Positions 11,001 through 22,862 of a DNA stretch of 64,000 nt are shown here, in pieces. Every line of letters starts with the position of its first letter. Position 1 is the first letter of the stretch. This stretch comes from Puccinia triticina (taxonomy: Eukaryota > Basidiomycota > Pucciniomycetes > Pucciniales > Pucciniaceae): NCBI RefSeq assembly GCF_026914185.1, contig NC_070558.1:2728001-2792000 (forward strand). The letters run 5' to 3'. A model generated the notes under the pieces. It did no database searches. It was not told the origin of the DNA and was given only the letters and a program-made list of their open reading frames with translations. A program made the position numbers and the translations under genes.

Positions 11001-14000
11001 AGAAACTACCTAATTATAGTCATATTTGGCAACTGATCATATTGTGGCTGCTACATTTGGAGGTTTTGAGGTCTTTCAAGGTAGACCATGATCACTTGAG
11101 GCCATTTGATCATTTTTATACCAATATCATGGAAGAACTCCCATGCTGCGCTGAGATATAGTGGCGGAAACACCAAGAAACTACCTAATTATAGTCATAT
11201 TTGGCAACTGATCATATTGTGGCTGCTACATTTGGAGGTTTTGAGGTCTTTCAAGGTAGACCATGATCACTTGAGGCCATTTGATCATTTTTATACCAAT
11301 ATCATGGAAGAACTCCCATGCTGCGCTGAGATATAGTGGCAGAAACACCAAGAAACTATCAAATTAGTGATATTTGGCAACTGATCACATTGTGGCTGCT
11401 ACATTCGGGGGTTTTGTGGCCATTCAAGGTACAAAATGAATCTTTGTGGGCATGCGAACATTTTGGTACCAATATCATGGAAGAACTCCCATGCTGCGCT
11501 GAGATATAGTGGCAGAAACACCAAGAAACTACGAAATTAGTGATATTTGGCAACTGATCACATTGTGGCTGCTACATTTGCGGGTTTTGTGGTCATTCAC
11601 TGTACCCATGAATCTCCGAGGGCATGTGAAAACTACCAAGTTAGTGATATTTGGCAACTGATCACATTGTGGCTGCTACATTTGGGGGTTTTGTGGTCAT
11701 TCACTGTACCAATTAATCTCTGAGGGCATGTGAACATTTTGGTTTCAATATCATGGAAGAACTCCCACGCTGCCCTGATTTATAGTGGCGGAAACGCCAA
11801 GAAACTGCCAAATTAGTCATATTTGGCAACTGATCATATTGTGGCTACTATATTTGGACATTTTGAGGTCATTCAAGGTACACCATGATCCCTTGAGGCC
11901 ATTTGATCATTTTTGTACCAATATCATGGAAGAACTCCCATGCTGCGCTGAGATATAGTGGCGGAAACAACAAGAAACTACCAAATTAGTGATATTTGGC
12001 AACTGATCACATTGTGGCTGCTACATTTGGGGGTTTTGTGGTCATTCAAGGTACCCAATGAATCTTTGAGGGCATTTGAAAATTTGGGTACCAATATCAT
12101 GGAAGAACTCCCAAGCTGCGCTGAGATATAGTGGCAGAAACACCAAGAAACTACCAAATTAGTGGTATTTGGCAACTGATCATATTGTGGCTGCTACATT
12201 TGGACGTTTTGAGGTCATTCAACGTACACAATGATCTCTTGAGGACATTTGATCATTTTTGTACCAATATCATGGAAGAACTCCCACACTGCGCTGAGAT
12301 ATAGTGGCAGAAACACCAAGAAACTACCAAATTAGTGATATTTGGCAACTGATCACATTGTGGCTGCTACATTTGGAGGTTTTGTGGTCATTCAAGGTAC
12401 ACAATGGATCTTTGAGGGCATGTGAACATTATGGTACCAATATCATGGAAGAACTCCCACGCTGCCCTGAGATATAGTGGCAGAAACACCAAGAAACTAC
12501 CAAATTAGTGGTATTTGGCAACTGATCATATTGTGGCTGCTACATTTGGAGGTTTTGAGGTCATTCAAGGTACACCATGATCACTTGAGGCCATTTGATC
12601 ATTTTTATACCAATATCATGGAAGAACTCCCATGCTGCCCTGCGATATAGTGGCAGAAACACCAAGAAACTATCAAATTAGTGATATTTGGCAACTGATC
12701 ACATTGTGGCTGCTACATTTGGGGGTTTTGTCGTCATTCAAGGTGCACCATAACTCTGTGAGGGCATGTGAACATTTTGGTACCAATATCATGGAAGAAC
12801 ACCCATGCTGCGCTGAGATAAAGTGGCAGAAACACCAAGAAACTACCAAATTAGTGATATTTGGCAACTGATCATATTGTGGCTGCTACATTTGGGGGTT
12901 ATGGAGTCATTCAAGGTACACAATGAATCTTTGAGGGCTTGTGAACACTTGGTACCAATATCATGGAAGAGCTCCCACACTGCGCTGAGATATAGTGGCA
13001 GAAACACCAAGAAACTACCAAATTAGTGAGATTCGGCAACTGATCACATTGTGGCTGCTACATTTGGGGGTTTTGTGGTCATTCAATGTACCAATTAATC
13101 TCTGAGGGCATGTGAACATTTTGGTTTCAATATCATGGAAGAACTCCCACGCTGACCTGAGATATAGTGGCGGAAACACCAAGAAACTACCAAATTAGTG
13201 ATATTTGGCAACTGATCACATTGTGGCTGCTACATTTGGGGGTTTTGAGTTCATTCAAGGTACGCCATGATCCCTTGAGTCCATTTGATCATTTTTGTAC
13301 CAATATCATGGAAGAACTCCCATGCTGCGCTGAGATATAGTGGCAGAAACACCAAGAATTTACCAAGTTAGTGATATTTGGCAACTGATCACATTGTGGC
13401 TGCTACATTTGGGGTTTTTGTGGTCATTCACTGTACCAATGAATCTCTGAGGGCATGTGAACATTTTGGTTTCAATATCATGGAAGACCTCCCACGTTGC
13501 CCTGAGGTATAGTGGCGGAAACACCAAGAAACTACCAAATTAGTCATATTTGGCAACTGATCATATTGTGGCTGCTACATTTGGACGTTTTGAGGTCATT
13601 GAAGGTACACCATGATCCCTTGAGGACATTTGATCATTTTTGTACCAATATCATGGAAGAACTCCCATGCTGCGCTGAGATATAGTGGCAGAAACACCAA
13701 GAAACTACCAAATTAGTGATATTTGGCAACTGATCACATTGTGGCTGCTACATTTGGGGGTTTTGTGGTCATTCAAGGTACACAATGAATCTTTGAGGGC
13801 ATGTGAACATTATGGTACCAATATCATGGAAGGACTCCCATGCTTCCCTGAGGTATAGTGGCGGAATCACCAAGAAACTACCAAATTAGTGATATTTGGC
13901 AACTGATCACATTTTGGCTGCTACATTTGGGGGTTTTGTGGTTATTCTAGGTACACCATGAATCTTTGAGGGCATGTGAACATTTTAGTACCAATATCGT

Positions 14001-14430
14001 GGAAGAACTCCCACGCTGCGCTCAGATATAGTGGGAGAAACATCAAGAAACTACCAAATTAGTGATATTTGGCAACTGATCACATTGTGGCTGCTACATT
14101 TGGGGGTTTTGTAGTCATTCAAGGTACACAATGAATCTTTGAGGGCATGTGATCATTCTTGTACCAATATCATGGAAGAACTCCCATTCTGCGCTGAGAT
14201 ATAGTGGCAGAAACACCAAGAAGCTACCAAATTAGTGATATTTGGCAGCTGATCACATTGTGGCTGCTACATTTGGGGGTTTTGTGGTCATTCAAGGTAC
14301 ACAATGAATCTTCGAAAGCATGTGAACATTTTGGTACCAATATCATGGAAGAACTCCCATGCTGCGCTGAGATATCGTGGCAGAAACACCGAGAAACTAC
14401 CAAATTAGTCATATTTGGCAACGGATCACA
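8080..14430 (+). repeat. Left arm: ~37 tandem copies of a 173-bp unit
   Basis: Each unit runs through recognisable words: ATCATGGAAGAACTCCCA, CTGCGCTGAGATATAGTGGC, CACCAAGAAACTACC, ATATTTGGCAACTGATCAC, GTGGCTGCTACATTTGG and a variable part. The variable part comes in two main classes, one ending GGCCATTTGATCATTTTTGTACC and one ending GGGCATGTGAACATTTTGGTACC. The period of 173 is seen repeatedly, for example at 8,828, 9,001, 9,347 and 9,520. A block of about 1.1 kb is duplicated inside the arm (copies offset by 1,141 bp, near 9,365 and 10,506). Non-coding. Confidence 0.9.
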
Positions 14431-14435
14431 ACCGC

Positions 14436-17400
14436 AAAACGTCCAAATGTAGCAGCCACAATGTGATCAGTTGCCAGATATGACTAATTCGGTAGTTTCT
14501 TGGTGTTTCTGCCACTATATCTCAGCGCAGCATGGGAGTTCTTCCATGATATTGGTACCAAAATGTTCACATGCCCTCAAAGATTCATTGTGTACCTTGA
14601 ATGACTACAAAACCCCCAAATGTAGCAGCCACAATGTGATCAGTTGCCAAATATCACTAATTTGGTAGTTTCTTGATGTTTCTCCCACTATATCTGAGCG
14701 CAGCGTGGGAGTTCTTCCACGATATTGGTACTAAAATGTTCACATGCCCTCAAAGATTCATGGTGTACCTAGAATAACCACAAAACCCCCAAATGTAGCA
14801 GCCAAAATGTGATTAGTTGCCAAATATCACTAATTTGGTAGTTTCTTGGTGTTTCTGCCACTATATCTCAGCCCAGTGTGGGATTTCTTCCATGATATTG
14901 GTACTAAAATGATCAAATGGCCTCAAGGGATCTTGGTATACCTTGAATGACCACAAAACCCCTAAATGCAGCAGCCACAATGTGATCAGTTGCCAAATAT
15001 GACTAATTTGGGAGGTTTCTTGGTGTTTCTGCCACTATATCTCAGCGCAGCATGGGATTTCTTCCATGATATTGGTACAAAAATGATCAAATGGCCTCAA
15101 GGGATCATGGTGTACCTTGAATGACCTCAAAATGTCCAAATATAGTAGCCACAATATGATCAGTTGCCAAATATGACTAATTTGGCAGTTTCTTGGCGTT
15201 TCCGCCACTATAAATCAGGGCAGCGTGGGAGTTCTTCCATGATATTGAAACCAAAATGTTCACATGCCCTCAGAGATTAATTGGTACAGTGAATGACCAC
15301 AAAACCCCCAAATGTAGCAGCCACAATGTGATCAGTTGCCAAATATCACTAACTTGGTAGTTTCTTGGTGTTTCTGCCACTATATCTCAGCGCAGCATGG
15401 GAGTTCTTCCATGATATTGGTACCAAAATGTTCACATGCCCACAAAGATTCATTTTGTACCTTGAATGACCTCAAAACATCCAAATGTAGCAGCCACAAT
15501 GTGATCAGTTGCCGAATATCACTAATTTGGTAGTTTCTTGGTGTTCCTGCCCCTATATCTCGGGGAAGCATGGGAGTTCTTCCATGATATTGGTATAAAA
15601 ATGATCAAATGGCCTGAAGGGATCATGGTGTACCTTGAATGACCTCAAAACCTCCAAATGTAACAGCCACAATGTGATCAGTTGCCAGATATGGCTAATT
15701 TGGTAGTTTCTTGGTGTTTCCGCCACCATATCTCAGCGCAGCATGTTAGTTCTTCCATGATATTGGGACCAATATGATCAAATGGGGTCAAAGATTCATT
15801 TTTTACCTTGAATGACTACAAAACCCCCAAATGTAGCAGCCACAATGTGATCAGTTGCCAAATATCACTAATTTGGTAGTTTCTTGATGTTTCTCCCACT
15901 ATATCTGAGCGCAGCGTGGCAGTTCTTCCACAATACTGGTACAAAAATGTTCACATGCCCTCAAAGATTCATGGGGTACCTTGAATAACCACAAAACCCC
16001 CAAATGTAGCAGCCACAATGTGATCAGTTGCCAAATATCACTAATTTGGTAGTTTCTTGGTGTTTCTGCCACTATATCTCAGCGCAGTGTGGGAGTTCTT
16101 CCATGATATTGGTACAAAAATGATCAAATGGCCTCAAGAGATCATTGTGTACCTTGAATGACCTCAAAACGTCCAAATGTATCAGCCACAATATGATCAG
16201 TTGCCAAATACCACTAATTTGGTAGTTTCTTGGTGTTTCCACCACTATATCTCAGCGCAGCATGGGAGTTCTTCCATGATATTGGTACCAAAATGTTCAC
16301 ATGCCCTCAAAGATTCATTGGGTACCTTGAATGACCACAAAACCCCCAAATGTAGCAGCCACAATGTGATTAGTTGCCAAGTATCACTAATTTGGTAGTT
16401 TCTTGGTGTTTCTGCCACTATATCTCAGCGCAGCAAAAGAGTTCTTCCATGATATTGGTACAAAAATGATCAAATGGCATTCAGAGATCATGGTGTACCT
16501 TAAATGACCTCAAAACGTCCAAATGTAGCACCCACAATGTGATCAGTTGCCAAATATGGCTAATTTGGTAGTTTCTTGGTGTTTCTACCACTATATCTCA
16601 GCGCAGCATGGTAGTTCTTCCATGATATTGGTACCAAAATGATCAAATGGGGTCAAAGATTCATTGTGTACCTCGAATGACCACAAAACCCCCAAATGTA
16701 GCAGCCACAATGTGATCAGTTGCCAAATATTACTAATTTGGTAGTTTCTTGCTGTTCCTGCCACTATATCTCAGCGCAGCATGGGAGTTCTTCCATGATA
16801 TGGGTATAAAAGTGATCAAATGGCCTGAAGGGATCATGGTGTACCTTGAATGACCTTAAAACGTCCAAATGTAGCAGCCACAATGTGATCAGTTGCCAAA
16901 TATGGCTAATTTGGTAGTTTCTTGGTGTTTCTACCACTATATCTCAGCGCATCATGGGAGTTCTTCCATGATATTGGTACCAAAATGTTCACATGCCCTC
17001 AAAGATTCATTGTGTACCTTGAATGACCACAAAACCCCCAAATGTAGCAGCCACAATGTGATCAGTTGCCAGATATCACTAATTTGGTAGTTTCTTGATG
17101 TTTCTCCCACTATATCTGAGCGCAGCGTGGGAGTTCTTCCACGATATTGACACCAAAATGTTCACATGCCCTCAAGTATTCATGGTTTACCTTCAATGAC
17201 CACAAAACCCCCAAATGTAGCAGCCACAATGTGATCAGTTGCCAAATATCACTAATTTGGTAGTTTCTTGGTGTTTCTGCCACTATATCTCAGCGCAGTG
17301 TGGGAGTTCTTCCATGATATTGGTACAAAAATGATTAAATGGCCTCAAGGGATCATTGTGTACCTTGAATGACCTCAAACGTCCAAATGTAGCAGCCACA

Positions 17401-18533
17401 ATGTGATCAGTTGCCAAATATCACTAATTTGGTAGTTTCTTGGTGTTTCTGCCCCTATATCTCAGTGCAGCATGGGAGTTCTTCCATGATATTGGTACCA
17501 AAATGTTCACATGCCCTCAAAGATTCATTGGGTACCCTGAATGACCACAAAAACCCCAAATGTAGCAGCCACCTTGTGATCAGTTGCCAAATATCACTAA
17601 TTAGGTAGTTTCTTGGTGTTTCCGCCACTATATCTCAGCGCAGCATGGGAGTTCTTCCATGATATTGGTACCAAAATGTTCGCATGCCCACAAGGATTCA
17701 TTTTGTACCTTGAATGGCCACAAAACCCCCGAATGTAGCAGCCACAATGTGAACCGTTGCCAAATATCACTAATTTGGTAGTTTCTTGGTGTTTCTGCCA
17801 CTATATCTCAGCGCAGCATGGGAGTTCTTCCATGATATTGGGACCAAAATGTTCACATGCCCTCAAAGATTCATTGTGTACCTTGAATGACCACAAAACC
17901 CCCAAATGTAGCAGCCACAATGTGATCAGTTGCCAAATATCACTAATTTGGTAGTTTCTTGGTGTTTCTGCCACTATATCTCAGCGCAGCATGGGAGTTA
18001 TTCCATGATATTGGTAAAAAAATGATCAAATGGCCTCAAGGGATCATGGTTTACCTTGAATGACCTCAAAACCTCCAAATGTAGCAGCCACAATGTGATC
18101 AGTTGCCAAATATGACTAATTTGGTAGTTTCCTGGTGTTCCTCCCACTATATCTCAGTGCAGCCTGGGAGTTCTTCCATGATATTGGTACCAAAATGTTC
18201 ACATGCCCTTAAAGATTCACTTTGTACCTTTAATGACCACAAAACCCCCAAATGTAGCAGCCACAATGTGATCAGTTGCCAAATATCACTAATTTGGTAG
18301 TTTCTTGGTGTTTCTGCCACTATATCTCAGCGCAGCGTGGGAGTTCTTCTATGATATTGGTACAAAAATGATCAAATGGCCTCAACGGATCATGGTGTAC
18401 CTTGAATGACCTCAAAACCTCCAAATGTAACAACCAAAATGTGATCAGTTGCCAAATATCACTGATTTGGTAGTTTCCTGGTGTTTCTCCCACTATATCT
18501 CAGCGCAGTGTGGGAGTTCTTCCATGATATAAG
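14436..18533 (-). repeat. Right arm: ~24 copies of the same 173-bp unit, inverted
   Basis: Reverse-complement orientation of the left-arm unit with the same 173-bp period (for example 17,411, 17,757 and 18,103 are two periods apart). Rare variants are mirrored: the unusual word GGCTACTATATTTGGACATT at about 11,843 appears reversed near 15,130. The arms are therefore true homologues that have since expanded unequally. Confidence 0.9.
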
Positions 18534-19064
18534 ACACCTTACTCAAATCTGGTACAAATGTTAAATCAATCTCAGGCCTAGTAGAAATCTAGGATTTTGG
18601 ATATGATGAGTCATATATACAAGCCATTAAATTTGAACAAAATTGATGTAGCATGACATATTGAGACTGATTTTTTTTTTATTTTTTATTTTTTTTTTTT
18701 TTGGAAAGTCGATTCCAACACTTCTGCAAGGTTCAAGTGACAATAATCCATGCCTCCCCATTCCTCCTGCCCCCTTCTCCTCCCTGCCTGACTTAACAGA
18801 CTATTTTTTCTCAGGAATAATTCATATGAGTATGTAAAAATGACCTATTTGATCTGACAACAAAATAAAGCTTTTACTATGGTTGAAAACTAAGAAAGGA
18901 GGAAATCAAGAGAAAGAGAGATGATAGAATGTTTATTACGTTGCAGGAAGGAAACAAATGAAATAGAAATTTCAAAAAAAAAAAAAAGATCAATATAATT
19001 TGATTAATATATGCCATATTGATCAATATTTGCCTTCCCAAATTCATCCATGTTTGTAGTGATA

Positions 19065-19619
19065 AAGACTTTGACTTTTTACATTATGTTTTGTTTAGCA
19101 ACAGCAAAACGGCAAAAAATTATTGCAATGTTATTTACAGCAGTTTAAATTTGCTTGAGCTTCAGCCTTTTGTTTTACTTTGTCTGTTCTGAACACAAAC
19201 ACTCTTACTGGTGCTATTTTCAACTCTTTGAGCGGACTTGGTGTGTTTGGTCTGCTCTTCTTTGTGTGCTTCTAGAAGATATTTGGATAGTTCATTGGCA
19301 AATATCTGGTCATCTATCCTTGAGCAGAGTTGTAATTAAACCGCTTACCTTTGGCACTTGTAGTAAATCTCTTGGATAGATATTGGGAGACAGAATTTTC
19401 CTTGAGCCTGATTTTGCTTCTCACATGAATTGGAACTGTTTGCTGTGAAAATCTAAACCTAGGTGAACGGCATCAATCTCATAAAATGAGAAAGATGCCA
19501 GGATATGAAACAGCTGCAGAAAATGGTAAGCAAAGCAAACCACTTCTGCAGTCCAGATCAGCGCTGCGGGGTTCTAAAACTGAAAACATCTTTCTGATGC
19601 AAGCAGGTCTGACCACCAT
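19065..19619. other. Gene-free spacer
   Basis: No supportable gene. The part at 19,470-19,600 is similar in inverted orientation to about 24,480-24,620 (shared words ATGGT-AAGCAAAGCAAACCA), so it belongs to an unnamed dispersed repeat. Confidence 0.4.
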
Positions 19620-19750
19620 TGTAAGACTCAAAAGTGGTTGTGAAACCCTTTTGCTGAATGGAGAAGGGGATGGTGGAGTTGCAAGCTCTGCCCTTCTAAC
19701 TACCAGATAACAAGACCCACCAATGTAAGATTGGCAAGTTTTAATCACGT
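19620..19750 (-). mobile_element. Tail fragment of the 925-bp LTR family
   Basis: Starts TGTAAGACTCAAAAGTGG and matches the same edge of the LTRs at 3,990 and 22,862. The match stops at 19,750 where another LTR-like unit begins. Confidence 0.55.
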
Positions 19751-21460
19751 TGTGAGAATAAGAGCTGGTATGTTGGTAGAAATGTCTGCTAACCGCCCTC
19801 TTCAAGAATATATGTGTCTGGGCTGTGTGATTATTGGTGACTAGGCTCCGCACTACTGCTAGCCACTAGCCTTCAGAGCTCTTCCCTGAGCCTGATCTAT
19901 AGCGTAAAAATCTGCAAGTGAATAAAGCTCCGCACTCTGCAAGCACAGAATCAGCAAGTAACTCCGTAAGTAAAGATAAGGTCACGTATAACTCTCCTAA
20001 TACTCTAGTACGTCCATAAGTGTAAGTACAATAATGAGTAACCCGTAACATGATAGGATAATAGGATACAGGAAAGAGAAGAGAAACAGTGAGCCTTGCC
20101 CCATACTTCCCTCCACGCATGTCACCTTTCCCACCCAATCCCGCAGATCCAACACTTTCCCGCACTAGTCCTTCAGCTCTGCCTGCTTTCCGCACGTCAT
20201 TGTCGCAGACTCCGCTCCTCTCCAACGCTTGCCCTCCCACCATCCTCTATCTAGCCCCCACCAGTCAGTCTCTCACCATCGCCTCAACCCCGGTTCCACC
20301 CACTGGTGGAACCTGCTTCTGCTGCCGCGCCGCTGCTTCCAGTCCACGTGTGTAGCTCGCTGCAGTCCAGATGTGTGTAGTCCGCCGCAGTCCAGCCCTG
20401 TCTTTCCGCTCCAGTCTGAATACCCAATCCAAGATCCATGCATTCCATCCGCGCGCGACTTTCCGTAAGCTTTCTTAACGCTGTGGTGATTTAAATAGGT
20501 AAGCGTGGTAGAATGTCCACGCAGGGGATAGCGCGGGCGGGAATGTACAGAGTGGCTCAGGCAGAGTGCATTCGGGTGACATAAGCACTGAGGATGACGT
20601 CAGAAAAGCACGCTAGGAAAGCTTACGGAAAGTCACACGTGGGCCGGAATGCACGGATTGCAGATTGGGTATTCGGATTGGATTGGAAAAGACAGGGCTG
20701 GACTGCGGCGGACTACACACATGGACTGGTAGCAGCGGCGCACCAGCGGGTGAGCCACAACAGCTGAAGCGGGTGGAACCGGGGTGGAGGCAGTGGTGAG
20801 AGACCAACTTGCGGGGGCTAGACAGAGGACGGTGGGAGGTCAAGCGTCGGAGATGAGCGCAGTCTGGGAGAGCAACAAGCGGAAGTGCGGGCAGAGCTGG
20901 AGGACTAGTGCGGGAAAATGTCAGATGTGCGTGATTGGGTGGGAACGGCAATGTGCGTGGAGGGAAGGACAGGAAAAGGGGGCTCATGGACTTTTTCTCT
21001 TCTATTCCTTATCCTATTATTCTATCATCTTACGGATTACTCACTATTGTGCTTACAACTTATGGACGTACAAGAGTTATAGGAGATATATTCGTGACCT
21101 TATCTTTACTTTCAGAGCTACTTGCGGATTCTGTGCTTACAGAGTGCGGAGCTTTATTCACTTGCGGATTATTAAGCTATAGATCAGGCTCAGAGAGGAG
21201 CGCTGAAGGCTAGCGGATAGTAGCAGTGCGGAGCTGAGTAACTGAAAATCACACAGCCCGGACACTAATAATCTTGAAGAAGGCGCTCAGCGGACATTTT
21301 CCACCAACTAACCAGCTTTCATTCTCACAATGTGCTTTTCTGACATCATCCTCAGTGCTTATGTCACCGGAATGCACTTTGCCTGAGCCGCTCTGTGCAT
21401 TCCCACCCGCGCTATCTCCGAGTGGACATTCTACCACACATGCTTATATAAATCACCACA
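19751..21460. mobile_element. LTR-like unit interrupted by an inverted copy of itself
   Basis: A TGTGAGAAT...ATAAATCACCACA unit (TG...CA) runs forward from 19,751 to about 20,480 and resumes at about 21,331 to 21,460. Between these lies a complete copy in the opposite orientation (20,482-21,329, about 848 bp), beginning TGTGGTGATTTAAATAGG and ending TTCATTCTCACA. A third, uninterrupted copy of 844 bp is at 34,875-35,718. No coding sequence is present. It may be a solo LTR or a small non-autonomous LTR element; clear target duplications were not found. Confidence 0.6.
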
Positions 21461-21935
21461 ACATGATAGGATTGTTCAGTTCAGGATGATGTTGTTTGAT
21501 CAATATGTGTATAGAGTTTTAATGAGTGTTGGTGATGAAGATGTGAAGAGGGGGAATTGAACTGAGGTTGGGTGAGTTATTTTTATGAATGACAAGAATG
21601 GGGATGGAACCCGCATTGGCTCAGGTGAGGTGTGAAGAGTGTGGGAGCACTATGCTTCAACCAGGATTGAAACCAGGACATGGTACTGGCACGTTATATT
21701 GATGATGAGAAAAATGTGTTAGGCTTTTATTGTAATTGTAAGGGTAATGATTCAAAATTGTAGGTAGTATATAATTGGGAGTGATGTGGTGTGATATGGT
21801 GTGATGTGGGGGGAATTGCCAGCATGGGGAACAAATATTTGGCAGAAGAGAGGCCTCCTTTTGTACCAGTGGGTGAGGGATTTTAGCTCCAGGGGAAAAT
21901 GCTTTGGTGGGCTAAGAGCATCTCCAACAGAGCGG
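21461..21935. other. Gene-free spacer
   Basis: AT-rich, no gene seen; adjoins the LTR starting at 21,936. Confidence 0.4.
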
Positions 21936-22740
21936 TGTGGTAGACGGAAAAGTGAAAAATCAAAAGTTTTTTCTCATACATATATTTACTCACAATACGC
22001 CTCAAGATACCATCAAACAGACCTCAGAAATAGATTCTAAGGCCAATTTTACCCCCAGTCACCACTGGAAGCATCACCTGAACCCCGCTGGATTGGAACC
22101 TACACTTCTTTGGACACTGGACACCCATCACACGTTCAACATACCCAGTCACCAGCCTGTCACAAGCCTCAAGTCAAAGATCACAGCATTATGCTTATAC
22201 ACATCACAGGATACAAACATACATCTCCCCATCAGACTACAGTCATTACATATTATCAAGTACTCTTCCATTTCCATATTATGATGTCATCACACACTGA
22301 CTCTGCAGCCTCAGACTTCATTTATGCACCCCCTGCATCCACCTGTCAACCCATGCAGTCTACTGTCACTTTACGCAGCCTTCATGCAGCCCTACTGCAT
22401 TCTTATGACATCATTTATGTACCCCTGACACATTATGACATCATTTGTATCTACTCTCACCAGCTAAAATCCCTCACCCTGTTGTCTAGATTAGTTGAAA
22501 CCCTAACCCACAAGCCCTCTGGGAATCCACTTTTGTCTATATAAGGAGCTCCCTCCTCCCCAGTTGTCAGCTCCTCAGTTCATCACTCACCAATTACAGT
22601 CACCCCAACATTTACATTTACCACCTTACATATACTTAACAACCTACATACATAACAACCCTTACATTAACAATAACAGCAATTTATTCAGTGTCATCAA
22701 CAAGCTCATCTTGAACCAACCAACCCTATCACTTCATTAA

Positions 22741-22772
<32 letters not shown>

Positions 22773-22862
22773 ACCTGATAGTATAGAAGGGCAGAGTTTG
22801 AACCTCCATCATCCCCTTCTCCATTCAGCAAAACGTTCTCAGGAACACTTTTGAGTCTTACA
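21936..22862 (+). mobile_element. LTR of the 925-bp gypsy-type family, full copy
   Basis: Begins TGTGGTAGACGGAAAAGTG and ends TTTTGAGTCTTACA. It contains the TATA-like word TCTATATAAGGAGCT near 22,535. It is the inverted counterpart of 3,990-4,914. No matching 5-bp duplication is visible at the two sides (AGCGG and GTGGC), so it is either one LTR of a broken element or a solo LTR with a decayed flank. Confidence 0.65.

Larger units (their letters stand above)
7558..19061. mobile_element. Giant CACTA-type foldback element (11.5 kb palindrome)
   Basis: The left end CACTACAAACATGGATGAAT is repeated, reversed, at the right end, with ATA on both sides (7,555-7,557 and 19,062-19,064). A CACTA terminus with a 3-bp duplication is the signature of the CACTA/EnSpm (CMC) superfamily. 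About 500 bp of unique subterminal sequence is also mirrored (7,558-8,079 and 18,534-19,061). Everything between is two inverted arrays of a 173-bp repeat meeting near 14,431 with almost no spacer. I find no transposase, so the element should be non-autonomous. The outer flanks are not mirrored, which argues against a whole-read palindrome artefact. Confidence 0.85.

Noticed and set aside
8828..18300. Many similar open frames of about 65 codons (MPN-TN-VVSWCF...) across the arrays
   Set aside because: They recur once per 173-bp unit and 173 is not a multiple of three. They are translations of a non-coding tandem repeat, not a gene family.
8080..18533. Regularly spaced repeats as a CRISPR array
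   Set aside because: The unit is 173 bp with no unique spacers, in a eukaryotic transposon.
7558..19061. The palindrome as a sequencing or assembly artefact
   Set aside because: Arms differ in length and sequence, the outer flanks are not mirrored, and a 3-bp duplication lies exactly at CACTA ends. Long-read confirmation would still be worthwhile.
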